Below are positions 17,435 through 28,673 of a DNA stretch of 64,000 bases, in pieces. Position 1 is the stretch's first letter. Each line of letters opens with the position of its first letter. A model generated the notes under the pieces. The model was not told the DNA's origin. It did not search any database and saw only the letters and a program-made list of their open reading frames with translations. Source of the stretch: Agrococcus jenensis (lineage in GTDB: Bacteria; Actinomycetota; Actinomycetes; Actinomycetales; Microbacteriaceae); NCBI RefSeq assembly GCF_003752465.1, contig NZ_RKHJ01000001.1, positions 2,542,001-2,606,000 on the forward strand. Direction: 5' to 3'. The translations under genes were made by a program, and so were the position numbers.

Positions 17435-18247
17435 CAGCGCCGCGATCGTCGCGGGCACGGCTTCGGCGACGTCGAGGGCGACGAGCGGTCCCCCGCCGCT
17501 CGCGCGTGCTGCCGCGAGGCTGTGCACGACGGCCGCGGAGGCGGCGAGCTCGGCGAGCCTGGCAGCGTCGGCGTGCACCTCGCCCGCGTGCGTCGCGACG
17601 AGCGCGCCGAGGATGCCGGCGAGCACGTCGCCGGAGCCGGCGGTCGCGAGCCAGTGGGTGGCGGGCGGCAGCCGGATGACGCTCCCGTCGGGGGCTGCCA
17701 CGACGCTCTCGGCGCCCTTCAGCAGCACGACCGCGTCGAAGGACTCTGCGGCGCGCCCCGCCCACTCGGCGGGGGCACCTCGCACGGCATCCGCGTGCGT
17801 CTCGATCCCGACGTGCGCGAGCATGCGGACGAGCTCCCCGTGGTGCGGGGTGACGACGGCGGCGCCGGCGGCCTGCGCGGCGAGGTCGAGGGCGCCCGCG
17901 TCGAGCACGATCGGCGCCCCGCTGCCGAGCGCCGCATGGAGCGTCGCGGCGAGCGACGGCGACCGCAGCCGCGCGTCCTGGCCGCTGCCGACCAGCCAGG
18001 CCTCGACGCGGCCGTCGCCCGTCACGACCTCCGGTCTGCGCGCGAGCACGAGGTCCTCGACGCGGCGCGGAGCGATGAGCCGCACCATGCCGAGCCCCGT
18101 GCGATGCGCGGCCTCCACGCCGAGCACGGCAGCGCCCGGGTAGCGCTCCGATCCGACGATCGCGCCCAGCACCCCGCGGCGGTGCTTGTCGGCGAAGGCG
18201 TCGGGCACCGCGATGCGCGCGGCGGTGTCGGCCTCGGTCCAGAGCAT
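17423..18247 (-). CDS. nnrD: ADP-dependent (S)-NAD(P)H-hydrate dehydratase
   Basis: A 274-residue ribokinase-like enzyme that dehydrates damaged NAD(P)HX back to NAD(P)H using ADP. Family blocks are GAIVGSERYPGAAVLGVEAA, IVLDAGALDL, VVTPHHGELVRML, VLLKGAESVVAAPDG and the nucleotide-binding ATAGSGDVLAGILGALV with the catalytic Asp. The usual epimerase partner (NnrE, or an NnrE fusion) is not present here. The start is ATG 18247 (MLWTEADTAARI), since TATCGT (18259-18254) lies six bases upstream, making the longer frame unlikely. It converges with the methyltransferase. Confidence 0.92.
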   Translation of the reverse strand: MLWTEADTAARIAVPDAFADKHRRGVLGAIVGSERYPGAAVLGVEAAHRTGLGMVRLIAPRRVEDLVLARRPEVVTGDGRVEAWLVGSGQDARLRSPSLAATLHAALGSGAPIVLDAGALDLAAQAAGAAVVTPHHGELVRMLAHVGIETHADAVRGAPAEWAGRAAESFDAVVLLKGAESVVAAPDGSVIRLPPATHWLATAGSGDVLAGILGALVATHAGEVHADAARLAELAASAAVVHSLAAARASGGGPLVALDVAEAVPATIAALLAA

Positions 18248-18305
18248 GCCGCCACGATACCGAGCCGGCCGCGCTCGTCGGCGGCCTGGCTCGTCGGCGG
18301 CCGGG

Positions 18306-18758
18306 CTACTCGGCGTCGGGGCGGCGCCGCTGCTGCTTGGTCGCCGACCGCTGCTGCTTCGCGGCGAGCCTGCGGCGGTGCGCGCCACGGGTCGCCGTCG
18401 TCGCGCGGCGTCGAGGTCCCTCGGGGGCGAGCGCGGCGGCCAGCAGCGCCGCCAGCCTGCCTGACGCGATCACCCGGTTGCGCAGCTGGGACCGCTCGGT
18501 CGATGCCGTCACCGTGAGGGCGCCGTCGACGAGCCGCGCGGCGAGGCGGGCGAGGAGCGTCGCCCGCTGCTCCTCGGAGACCGCCGTCGAGTCCGCGACG
18601 CTCCACGAGAGCTGCACCCGGCTGTCGGAGGTGTTGACGTGCTGCCCGCCCGGCCCCGACGAGCGCGAGAAGCGCCAGCGCAGCTCCGACGCGGGGATCG
18701 ACAGCGTCGGCGTCACGACGAGGTCGGATCCCACGTCATCGGATCCGGGAGCGCGCAT
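18306..18758 (-). CDS. arfB: Peptidyl-tRNA hydrolase ArfB (YaeJ), release-factor-like
   Basis: A 150-residue codon-independent release factor that frees ribosomes stalled on truncated messages. The catalytic GGQ is in SSGPGGQHVNTSDSRVQL. The basic C-terminal tail (RRRLAAKQQRSATKQQRRR), which enters the empty mRNA channel, is present. The start is ATG 18758 (MRAPGSDDVGSDL); the open frame extends further upstream but without family similarity. The neighbours nnrD and the hypothetical gene upstream run in the same direction with gaps of about 50 bases, so a loose operon is possible. Confidence 0.92.
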   Translation of the reverse strand: MRAPGSDDVGSDLVVTPTLSIPASELRWRFSRSSGPGGQHVNTSDSRVQLSWSVADSTAVSEEQRATLLARLAARLVDGALTVTASTERSQLRNRVIASGRLAALLAAALAPEGPRRRATTATRGAHRRRLAAKQQRSATKQQRRRPDAE

Positions 18759-18807
18759 GCCTCCAGCGTCGCACGGCGTAGCCATGGCCGCACGGCGAGC
18801 GGTGCGG

Positions 18808-19272
18808 TCACCCGTCGGCGGTCCTGTCGCCGAGCAGGTCGACGCCGCCGCTGTGCGCGAGCAGCACCGCCCGGAGCGTGCCCTCGTGCGCCGCCCCGGC
18901 GCGCCGCAGCGCGTCGTGCCACGCCCAGTCGTCGGGCGACGCCCACGGCGGCCCCGGCCGCTCGAGCACAACGGCGACGGAGCAGCCGGCGTCGGCGATG
19001 CCGCCGAGGATCCTGCTGAGCGCCGCGGGCGCCTCGGCCTCGGGGGTGATCGGCGTGTCGTCGATGAGCGTGAGGCGCGGCACGAGCAGCCCGCCGCCGT
19101 CGAGCAGCAGCAGCCACAGCCGCCGCACGAGGCCCTCGCGGACCACGCTCCTCGCCCGCTCGAGCAGCGAGGCATCGTCGTCGATCGGGAGGTCGCCCAG
19201 CTCGAGCAGCCGCTCGACGGTGAGCCGCGATCGCGCGGCCTCGGATCTGGTCATCTCGTCCATGCCCGGCAT
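18808..19272 (-). CDS. Conserved hypothetical protein, 154 residues
   Basis: A soluble 154-residue protein that I do not recognise as a named domain. Visible features are an amphipathic N-terminal helix (ARSRLTVERLLELGDL), a strand-rich core (LWLLLLDGGGLLVPRLTLIDDTP) and SVAVVLERPGPPWASPDDWAWHDALRRA. The alternation DDxP...ERPG with WHDALR resembles small actinobacterial proteins of unknown function. The start is uncertain: ATG 19272 or 19263 are both possible and neither has a clear ribosome site or -10 box. It lies between dxs and arfB, all on the minus strand. Confidence 0.65.
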   Translation of the reverse strand: MPGMDEMTRSEAARSRLTVERLLELGDLPIDDDASLLERARSVVREGLVRRLWLLLLDGGGLLVPRLTLIDDTPITPEAEAPAALSRILGGIADAGCSVAVVLERPGPPWASPDDWAWHDALRRAGAAHEGTLRAVLLAHSGGVDLLGDRTADG

Positions 19273-19327
19273 GGAACCGCATCCGGCACCGCGGCCGCTC
19301 CAGCGGACTGCGCGGCTGTGGAGGACG

Positions 19328-21292
19328 TCAGTCGGCCGCGGGCTCCTGCACGCTCGCGTCCGACTCGAGCCGCAGCTCCTGCTCGTCCGGCAGCGGACGG
19401 GCGATCGGCACGCGGCCGGTGCCGAGCACCTGCTGGATGATGTTGCGAGCGATCACCTGGGCCGAGAGCCCGGCGTCCTCGAGGATCTCGCCGCGCTCCG
19501 CGTGGTCGATGAACGCATCCGGCAGGCCGAGCTCGTCGACCGGGGTGTCGACGCCGGCGGCACGCAGGTCCTGCCGCACGCGCGTGCCGATGCCGCCGAC
19601 GCGGACGCCGTCCTCGAGCGTGATGACGATCCGGTGGTCGCGCGAGAGCTCGACGATCGACGCGGGCACCGGCACGACCCAGCGCGGGTCGACGACGGTG
19701 ACGCCGATGCCCTGCGCCTGCACGCGCTGCGCGACATCCATCGCGAGGTGGGCGAACGCGCCGATGGCGATGAGCAGCACGTCGCGGTGCGGCGCCTCGA
19801 GCAGCACGTCGACGCCGTCGTCGGTGCGGCGGACCGCGTCGAGCTGGTTGGGCACCGAGCCCTTCGGGTAGCGGATGACGGTGGGCGCGTCGTCGACGGC
19901 GACCGCCTCGCGCAGCGCCTCCTCGAGCCGGGCCGCGTCGCGCGGTGCGGCGAGGCGGATGCCGGGCACGAACTGCAGCAGCGCGAGGTCCCACATGCCG
20001 TGGTGGCTCGGGCCGTCGGGGCCGGTCACGCCGGCGCGGTCGAGCACGAACGTCACACCCGCCTTGTGGAGCGCCACGTCCATGAGCACCTGGTCGAAGG
20101 CGCGGTTCACGAAGGTCGCGTAGATCGCGACGACCGGGTGCAGGCCGCCGAACGCGAGCCCCGCCGCCGTGGTCACGGCGTGCTGCTCGGCGATGCCGAC
20201 GTCGAGCACGCGCGAGGCGTCGAGCGCCGCGAGCCGGTCGAGGCCCGTCGGGCGCAGCATCGCGGCGGTGATCCCGACCACCCGGTCGTCCTCGCGCGCG
20301 ATCGAGACGAGCTCGTCGGCGAACACGCTGGTCCAGGACGGCCGACCGGCGCTCGCGATCGACTCCCCCGTCTCGGGGTCGATCTGCCCGACCGCGTGGA
20401 ACTGGTCGGCCTCGTCGTTGATGGCCGGGTCGAAGCCCTGCCCCTTCTGCGTGATGACGTGCACGATGACGGGGGCGCCGAAGTCGCGCGCCTGCTGCAT
20501 CGCCTCCTCGAGCGCCTCCTGGTCGTGCCCGTCGATGGGGCCGAGGTACTTGATGTCGAGGTTGGAGTAGAGCACCTCGTTGTTCACGAAGCGGGTGAGG
20601 AAGCCGTGGGTGGCGCCGCGGACGCCGCGGTAGACGGCCCTGCCCGGGTGCCCGAAGCGCGAGAACAGCCGCTCGGAGGTGCCGCGGAGGCTCGTGTACG
20701 AGCGCTGGGTGCGCACGCCGTTGAGGAAGCGCGCCATGCCGCCGATGGTCGGCGCGTAGGAGCGCCCGTTGTCGTTCACGACGATCACGAGGCGACGCCG
20801 GTTGTCGTCGGAGATGTTGTTGAGCGCCTCCCACGTCATGCCGCCGGTGAGGGCGCCGTCGCCGACCACCGCGACGACCGTGCGGTCGTGCTGGCCCGTG
20901 ATGTCGAAGGCGCGGCTGATGCCGTCGGCCCACGACAGCGACGAGGAGGCGTGGCTCGACTCGACGATGTCGTGCTCGCTCTCGGCGCGCTGCGGGTAGC
21001 CGGCGAGGCCGCCCTTCTGGCGCAGCCGCGAGAAGTCCTGGCGGCCGGTGAGCAGCTTGTGCACGTACGACTGGTGGCCGGTGTCGAAGACGAAGGCGTC
21101 GCGGGGCGAGTCGAAGACGCGGTGCATGGCGAGCGTCAGCTCGACGACGCCGAGGTTGGGCCCCAGGTGCCCGCCGGTCCGCGAGACCTCGCGGATGAGG
21201 AACGCGCGGATCTCCGCCGCGAGCTCGACCAGCTGCTCGCGGGTGAGGCCGTCGAGGTCGCGCGGACCCGTGATCTGCTCGAGGATCGCCAT
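19328..21292 (-). CDS. dxs: 1-deoxy-D-xylulose-5-phosphate synthase
   Basis: A 654-residue thiamine-diphosphate enzyme that condenses pyruvate and glyceraldehyde 3-phosphate, the first step of the MEP isoprenoid pathway. The ThDP-binding motif is VVAVVGDGALTGGMTWEALNNI. The His-containing FDTGHQSYVHKLLTGR and the transketolase-like DVGIAEQHAVTTAAGLAFGG are present. The length is normal with a slightly long acidic tail. TACGAT (21307-21302) nine bases before the ATG suggests a leaderless or near-leaderless promoter. It is downstream of acnA on the same strand but separated by a strong terminator (21320-21352), so it is transcribed independently. Confidence 0.95.
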   Translation of the reverse strand: MAILEQITGPRDLDGLTREQLVELAAEIRAFLIREVSRTGGHLGPNLGVVELTLAMHRVFDSPRDAFVFDTGHQSYVHKLLTGRQDFSRLRQKGGLAGYPQRAESEHDIVESSHASSSLSWADGISRAFDITGQHDRTVVAVVGDGALTGGMTWEALNNISDDNRRRLVIVVNDNGRSYAPTIGGMARFLNGVRTQRSYTSLRGTSERLFSRFGHPGRAVYRGVRGATHGFLTRFVNNEVLYSNLDIKYLGPIDGHDQEALEEAMQQARDFGAPVIVHVITQKGQGFDPAINDEADQFHAVGQIDPETGESIASAGRPSWTSVFADELVSIAREDDRVVGITAAMLRPTGLDRLAALDASRVLDVGIAEQHAVTTAAGLAFGGLHPVVAIYATFVNRAFDQVLMDVALHKAGVTFVLDRAGVTGPDGPSHHGMWDLALLQFVPGIRLAAPRDAARLEEALREAVAVDDAPTVIRYPKGSVPNQLDAVRRTDDGVDVLLEAPHRDVLLIAIGAFAHLAMDVAQRVQAQGIGVTVVDPRWVVPVPASIVELSRDHRIVITLEDGVRVGGIGTRVRQDLRAAGVDTPVDELGLPDAFIDHAERGEILEDAGLSAQVIARNIIQQVLGTGRVPIARPLPDEQELRLESDASVQEPAAD

Positions 21293-21319
21293 AGGCCCAC
21301 CATCGTAGTCGCCGCAACC

Positions 21320-21352
21320 AGGAAGGCCCCCTCCGTGGGAGGGGGCCTTCCT
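21320..21352 (-). terminator. Terminator of acnA
   Basis: A perfect 15-base-pair stem (arm AGGAAGGCCCCCTCC at 21320-21334, partner 21338-21352) with loop GTG lies just after the acnA stop (21365) and before the dxs promoter. Confidence 0.85.
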
Positions 21353-21364
21353 GTGCGCGTCGGC

Positions 21365-24205
<2,841 letters not shown>

Positions 24206-24289
24206 CATGACTCCTCAGGGGTCTCTGGGATGCGCTGACTGCGCCTCGAGTGTATGCCTCGTGCCGGCGTTCCGGTCGGCCTGAGGGCG

Positions 24290-24313
24290 AGATATCTTGA
24301 CGTCAAGATATCT
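24290..24313. promoter_or_regulatory. 24-base perfect palindrome upstream of acnA, candidate operator
   Basis: The half-site AGATATCTTGAC is followed immediately by its reverse complement, 85 bases before the acnA start and touching the stop codon of the DUF3159 gene. It is AT-rich in an otherwise very GC-rich region, which favours a protein-binding site over a terminator. The regulator is not identified; MarR- or TetR-type dimers use sites of this shape. Confidence 0.65.
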
Positions 24314-25089
24314 TATCGCGCGTCGGCCTCCGCCGCATCTGCGGGCGTGTCCAGCACGGCGCGCACCATGAGCCACGAGACCCAGAGCGCCGCGAGGTAG
24401 AGCGGCATCCCCATCGCGAGCTTCGTCGCGGCGAGCAGCTCGACCGCGCCCGGCGTGCCGGCATCGGCCGCGAAGTACATCGGCACCTGGACGACGAGGC
24501 GCAGCGCGATGACGGCGAGCCACAGGATGGTCGCCCGCCACGCCACCGCGCGCTTCGCGCTCTGGGTGCGCCACGCGTGGGGCGTGCCCGTGAGCGAGCC
24601 CGCGATGACGCCGACGAGCGGGCGGCGCAGCAGCATGCTCACGACGAGCACGGCGATGAGCATGCCGTTGACGGCGAAGCCCCAGAGGAAGTTGTCCTCG
24701 CCCTGGCCGGTGAGCAGCGCCACCGCGGCCGAGATGCCGACGCCGATGAGCCCGGCGAACGCGAGCACCGGCTGGCCCTTCTGCAGCACGCGCCAGGCGA
24801 CGAAGCCCACCGAGACGGCGAGCGGCACGAGCACGGCGAGCCAGACGTCCTTCGTCGTGGCGTAGAGCACGAGGAAGAGGATGCCCGGCAGCAGCGACTC
24901 GACGAGGCCGCGGACGCCGCCCATCGCGGCGAGCATGGCGTTCCCGGAGGGGGGCGCGCTCGGGTCGAGGTGCCCGAGCGCCGAGCCGCGGATGGCGGCG
25001 CCGACCTGCTCCGAGAACGAGGGCTCCGGCTGGCTCGCAGGGTCGCGCGCCGGCTCGGACGATGCCGGCCGGCCGGGCTCGTCCGCCAT
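24313..25089 (-). CDS. DUF3159 membrane protein
   Basis: A 258-residue polytopic protein of the actinobacterial DUF3159 family, function unknown. The N-terminal 50 residues are Pro/Ser-rich and cytoplasmic. Hydrophobic segments follow near ESLLPGILFLVLYAT, VWLAVLVPLAVSVGFVAW, VLAFAGLIGVGISAAVALLTG, FAVNGMLIAVLVVSMLL, ATILWLAVIALRLVVQVPMYF and a last C-terminal one, giving about six helices. The ATG overlaps the upstream DUF3710 stop by one base, so DUF3159 is the last gene of a dut-DUF3710-DUF3159 operon. Its TAA stop abuts the palindrome upstream of acnA. Confidence 0.9.
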   Translation of the reverse strand: MADEPGRPASSEPARDPASQPEPSFSEQVGAAIRGSALGHLDPSAPPSGNAMLAAMGGVRGLVESLLPGILFLVLYATTKDVWLAVLVPLAVSVGFVAWRVLQKGQPVLAFAGLIGVGISAAVALLTGQGEDNFLWGFAVNGMLIAVLVVSMLLRRPLVGVIAGSLTGTPHAWRTQSAKRAVAWRATILWLAVIALRLVVQVPMYFAADAGTPGAVELLAATKLAMGMPLYLAALWVSWLMVRAVLDTPADAAEADAR

Positions 25090-25688
25090 CAGACGGTCTT
25101 CGGGGCGGAGAGCGGGATGAGCTCGCGCGGCGGCATCGGCTGCACGCCGCGGCAGACGACGGTCGAGCGGAACAGCTCGATCGCCTTCGCGGCCTCGTCG
25201 TCGTCGAGCGCCGCCTTGCCGCCGATGAGGCCCTGGAGCATCCAGCGCGGGCCGTCGACGCCGATGATGCGCACCGCGCGCGGCGCGCCGTCGGGGCCGG
25301 ACTGCAGGCGCGCGAGCAGCTCTGGGCCGAGCTGGCCGTCGGCGTCCTCGACCGTCGCGCCCTGGCGCTCCAGCTGCGCGCGCAGCACCTCGCGCACGGG
25401 CGCCCAGATGCCCTCGCTGCGGGGCGCGGCGAACGGCTGGAGCTGCACCGTGGAGCCCTCGTGCTCGAGCGTGACCGCGACGATGCGCTTCGACTTCTCC
25501 TCGACCTCGAGCCGCATCTGCATGCCCGGGCGGGGCACGATGCGCAGCCCGCCGAGGTCGACGTAGGGGCGCACGGGCGCCTCGGACTCGTCGAGCGGGC
25601 CGATCTCGGCCCGGTCGTCCGGCGCGCTCTTCTCGACGAGCGCCTCGTCGTCGGGCAGCTGCTCCTGGCCCTCGGTGGTGTCGGTCAT
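25089..25688 (-). CDS. DUF3710 protein
   Basis: A 199-residue soluble protein of the actinobacterial DUF3710 family, function unknown. An acidic N-terminal tail (about 35 residues) precedes the domain, marked by [40 protein letters not shown] and the tryptophan-containing [14 protein letters not shown]. There are no membrane segments. Its ATG overlaps the dut stop by four bases and its own stop overlaps the DUF3159 ATG by one base, so three genes are tightly coupled. The constant link with dUTPase suggests a nucleotide-related or membrane-linked housekeeping role, but this is inference. Confidence 0.9.
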   Translation of the reverse strand: MTDTTEGQEQLPDDEALVEKSAPDDRAEIGPLDESEAPVRPYVDLGGLRIVPRPGMQMRLEVEEKSKRIVAVTLEHEGSTVQLQPFAAPRSEGIWAPVREVLRAQLERQGATVEDADGQLGPELLARLQSGPDGAPRAVRIIGVDGPRWMLQGLIGGKAALDDDEAAKAIELFRSTVVCRGVQPMPPRELIPLSAPKTV

Positions 25689-26137
25689 CGTGCGATCCCC
25701 TCTTGGACGGCGCCTCGGCCGGTCGATCCGTGCCCGCGCTCGCCCCGATCGGAGCCCGGCAGCCGCTCGACCTCGATGAAGCGCACGCGCTCGACGCGCT
25801 GCACGACGATCTGGGCGATGCGGTCCCCGGGCTCGATGCGGTGCGGTTCGGTGCCGGTGTTGAGCAGGTTCACCTTGATCTCGCCGCGGTATCCCGCGTC
25901 GACGGTGCCGGGCGCGTTCACGATCGTGATGCCGTGCTTGGCCGCGAGGCCGCTGCGCGGGTGCACGAACGCGGCGTAGCCGTCCGGCAGCGCGATCGCG
26001 ACGCCCGTGCCGACGAGCGCGCGCTGGCCGGGTTCGAGCGTGACCGCCTCGGCGGCGTGGATGTCGGCACCGGCATCGCCAGGGTGCGCGTAGGACGGCA
26101 CCGGCGATCCGGTGACGAGGACTTCTACCTGCTCCAT
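25685..26137 (-). CDS. dut: dUTP diphosphatase
   Basis: A 150-residue trimeric dUTPase that hydrolyses dUTP to dUMP, keeping uracil out of DNA and supplying thymidylate synthesis. Motif 1 is [13 protein letters not shown], motif 2 is [10 protein letters not shown], motif 3 is [17 protein letters not shown], motif 4 is [12 protein letters not shown] and the C-terminal motif 5 is degenerate or altered ([12 protein letters not shown], keeping the Gly-rich Ser/Thr character). Start ATG 26137 ([10 protein letters not shown]) follows TAGCCT (26151-26146) by eight bases, indicating leaderless initiation. First gene of the dut-DUF3710-DUF3159 operon; diverges from DUF3093. Confidence 0.95.
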   Translation of the reverse strand: MEQVEVLVTGSPVPSYAHPGDAGADIHAAEAVTLEPGQRALVGTGVAIALPDGYAAFVHPRSGLAAKHGITIVNAPGTVDAGYRGEIKVNLLNTGTEPHRIEPGDRIAQIVVQRVERVRFIEVERLPGSDRGERGHGSTGRGAVQEGIAR

Positions 26138-26205
26138 CGCTGTCGAGGCTAGCCGAGCGGGCCGCCGGGCGGAAACGCGCACCGCGGGCACGGGATGATG
26201 GAGGC

Positions 26206-26679
26206 ATGACCTCCGCCCCCTCGTACCGCGAGCGGCTCGGGCCGCCGTGGTGGATGCCCCTGCTCCTGCTGCTCATCGTGCCCGCCGCGCTGCTGGTGTT
26301 CCTGCCGGTCGACATCAACGTCGGGATCGCGGTCGCGATCGGGCTCTACGTCGCCGTGCTGGGCATCCTCTGGCTCGCGGCGCCCGTCGTCGAGGTGCAG
26401 GGCGGTGTGCTGCGGGCGGGACGGGCGCGGATCGACGTCGTGCACCTGGGCGCGGCGGATGCGCTCGAGGGCGCGGACGCGACGGCCGCGTTGCGCGGCG
26501 GCTGGGACCCCACCGACCACCACGTCATCTCGCCGTGGACGCGCTCGGTCGTGCGGGCGAGCGTGGAGGACCCGAGCGATCCGACCGGCGCGTGGGTCGT
26601 GAGCTCGCGGGACCCGCGACGCCTCGCTGCGGCGATCGAGGCGGCGCGCAGCACGCCTCGCGGCACCGCGGCCGCCTAG
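26206..26679 (+). CDS. DUF3093 membrane protein
   Basis: A 157-residue protein of the actinobacterial DUF3093 family, function unknown. Two transmembrane helices ([19 protein letters not shown] and [19 protein letters not shown]) occupy residues 14-60. A cytosolic domain follows with the family segment [29 protein letters not shown] lies just before the ATG. It diverges from dut, the arrangement found in most actinobacteria, so the intergenic 68 bases hold both promoters. A hairpin at about 26709-26747 follows. Confidence 0.9.
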   Translation: MTSAPSYRERLGPPWWMPLLLLLIVPAALLVFLPVDINVGIAVAIGLYVAVLGILWLAAPVVEVQGGVLRAGRARIDVVHLGAADALEGADATAALRGGWDPTDHHVISPWTRSVVRASVEDPSDPTGAWVVSSRDPRRLAAAIEAARSTPRGTAAA

Positions 26680-26708
26680 CGCCGACCCCTGCGCAGCAGG
26701 CCCCCGGA

Positions 26709-26747
26709 CGCAGCGACGCCCGCCGCCAGCAGGCGACGGGCGTTGCG
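26709..26747. terminator. Convergent terminator between DUF3093 and DUF4193
   Basis: GC-rich arms beginning CGCAGCGACGCCCG and ending CGACGGGCGTTGCG can fold into an imperfect hairpin in the 82-base gap between the convergent stop codons. There is no T-tract. It is the only structure between the genes. Confidence 0.55.
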
Positions 26748-26761
26748 ACGATCGGATCAGG

Positions 26762-27052
26762 TCAGTGGGCGCACTCGCGGCAGATCGGGCCGAGCTTCGT
26801 CTCGTGGTCGAACTGCAGGCGGTGCTTCACGAGGAAGCAGTTGACGCAGGTGAACTCGTCCTCCTGCGCCGGCAGCACCACGACGTCGAGCTCGACGTCG
26901 GCGAGGTCGGCCGCCGAGAGGTCGAAGCTGCCCGGGTTGTCGGCATCCTCGTCGGTCGAGACGCTCTTCGCGGGGACGCGCTCCTTGAGCGCCTCGATCG
27001 ACTCGTTCTCGGTGTCGTCGGTCTTGCGCGGGGCGTCGTAATCGGTGGCCAT
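26762..27052 (-). CDS. DUF4193 zinc-ribbon protein
   Basis: A 96-residue acidic protein of the actinobacterial DUF4193 family. The C-terminal zinc ribbon has CVNCFLVKHRLQ and ICRECAH, two CxxC pairs about 20 residues apart. The N-terminal half is acidic and probably disordered (ATDYDAPRKTDDTENESIEALKER). A role in transcription or RNA polymerase contact has been suggested by fold type only; function is unknown. Start ATG 27052 follows AAGGA by seven bases. The 226-base gap to sepH holds the divergent promoters. Confidence 0.92.
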   Translation of the reverse strand: MATDYDAPRKTDDTENESIEALKERVPAKSVSTDEDADNPGSFDLSAADLADVELDVVVLPAQEDEFTCVNCFLVKHRLQFDHETKLGPICRECAH

Positions 27053-27278
27053 GAAGGTGTCCTTGCTTGGGGTTGGAGCGGCGTCGGCGCACAGTCTGCA
27101 CGAAACGGGACCGCATGGCAAATCAGATATCCCGTTCCGAGGCGCGCGGACGATGAGCGCCGTCATGCGTCCGTGCCCCACCCAGAACACGCGGCGCGCC
27201 CGCTCCATTCCCGCGCGGCGCCCCTGCAGCGTGGGATGCTGGCTCGATACCGACACCGCCAGGAAGGACCGACGAATC

Positions 27279-28532
27279 ATGCAGCAGCTGAGCGTCATCG
27301 GCGTCGAGGACGACGTGCTCATCCTCGAGTCCGACTCCGGCGAGCGCTTCAGCGTGCCCGTCGAAGCACTGCCCGAGCGCAGGAAGCAGCCGAGCGCGAT
27401 CCCCCACCGGGAGCGTAAGGCCACCCCCCGCGACATCCAGTCCCTCATCCGAGGCGGCATGACGGCCGAGCAGGTCGCCTCGTCGACCGGCGAGGAGCTC
27501 GCCTACATCGAGCGGTTCGAGGGCCCGGTGCTCGCCGAGCGCGCGCACGTGCTCGACTCCGCGCTCTCGATCCCGGTCGCCTCCGGCGACATCGACCCGC
27601 TCGCGCAGGAGACGACCTTCGGCGCGGCGATCGAGGAGCGGCTCGACGACCTGCGCGCCTCCGACCGCTCGTGGGCGTCGTGGAAGGACGCCGAGGGCGG
27701 CGCCTGGACCGTGCGCCTGCGCTTCACGACCGAGGGCATCCAGCACGAGGCGCTGTGGGGCTACGAGTCGAAGAAGGCCACGCTCACGCCGCGCAGCAAG
27801 GAGGCGATCTCGCTGAGCCAGTCGGGCGACGCGTCGAGCGTGCTCGTGCCGCGGCTGCGCGCGATCGACCGCCAGTCCCGTCCGTCCGCACCGGCAGGCG
27901 CACCCGCGCCGTCTGAGGCGGCACCCGCTGCGGGCTCCGCGCCGGCAGCGGGCTCCGCGCCGTCGCCGGCCGACGAGCCCGCTCCCCCGATCTCGCAGCG
28001 CGCGGCGACCGACACCGGCCGCTTCGACTCGGATGCCTTCCGCATCCAGCGCGGTGCGACGCGGTCGGCGCCCGCACCGGTCGAGCCCGGCATCGGCCTC
28101 GAGGACGCCGTCGCCTCCTCCGCCGCGGTCGAGAGCTCGGTCGACGAGCGCCGCGAGCCGACGAAGGCCGACAACCCGTGGCTCCGCCGTCGCGGCGGCG
28201 AGGTCGGCAGCCAGCCCGAGAACGTGCAGGCCGCTGCCATCAACCGGCCGGCTGCCTCGACGCAGCCCAACCACACGGCCGAGCTGCTGGACGCGTTGCG
28301 CCGTCGCCGGAGCGAGCGCGAGGCCGCGCTGCGCACGGCCGAGAGCGAGCCCGTCCGCTACGAGCCGGAGCCGGCGCAGGCCGAGCAGGCGGCAGAGCCC
28401 GAGCCCGAGGCGCAGCGTCCGCAGCGCGCCGCGGCGACCGGGCCCGTCGGCGGCCGCAAGCGCGGCTCGCGCGCGTCCATGCCGAGCTGGGACGAGATCG
28501 TGTTCGGCAGCCGCACGGACGACGACCGCTAG
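27279..28532 (+). CDS. sepH: Septation protein SepH
   Basis: A 417-residue homologue of SepH, which binds FtsZ and stimulates its assembly during actinobacterial cell division. The N-terminal DUF3071 domain (about 1-165) includes DDVLILESDSGERFSVPVE and a helix-turn-helix, TPRDIQSLIRGGMTAEQVASSTG, needed for FtsZ contact in characterised members. After WTVRLRFTTEGIQHEALWGYES the rest is long, Pro/Ala/Glu-rich and disordered, ending in the conserved basic/Trp segment RGSRASMPSWDEIVFG. Start ATG 27279 follows AGGAAGG at 27261-27267. It is monocistronic with its own terminator at 28550. Confidence 0.94.
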   Translation: MQQLSVIGVEDDVLILESDSGERFSVPVEALPERRKQPSAIPHRERKATPRDIQSLIRGGMTAEQVASSTGEELAYIERFEGPVLAERAHVLDSALSIPVASGDIDPLAQETTFGAAIEERLDDLRASDRSWASWKDAEGGAWTVRLRFTTEGIQHEALWGYESKKATLTPRSKEAISLSQSGDASSVLVPRLRAIDRQSRPSAPAGAPAPSEAAPAAGSAPAAGSAPSPADEPAPPISQRAATDTGRFDSDAFRIQRGATRSAPAPVEPGIGLEDAVASSAAVESSVDERREPTKADNPWLRRRGGEVGSQPENVQAAAINRPAASTQPNHTAELLDALRRRRSEREAALRTAESEPVRYEPEPAQAEQAAEPEPEAQRPQRAAATGPVGGRKRGSRASMPSWDEIVFGSRTDDDR

Positions 28533-28549
28533 CCGCACCGCACGCAGTG

Positions 28550-28585
28550 CAGAGGGAGGGCCGCCCGATGGGCGCCCTCCCTCTG
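28550..28585 (+). terminator. Terminator of sepH
   Basis: Arms CAGAGGGAGGGC (28550-28561) and GCCCTCCCTCTG (28574-28585) form a 12-base-pair stem. The loop itself contains a GCCC/GGGC mini-stem, making a long near-continuous hairpin 18 bases after the stop codon. Confidence 0.82.
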
Positions 28586-28673
28586 GCGTGTCGCGGGCAC
28601 TCGCGTCCCACCTGAACGCTTCGTCATGTTAGATTCACCGCGCACAGTCCCGTGCACCTACAAGGAGGTAGGC

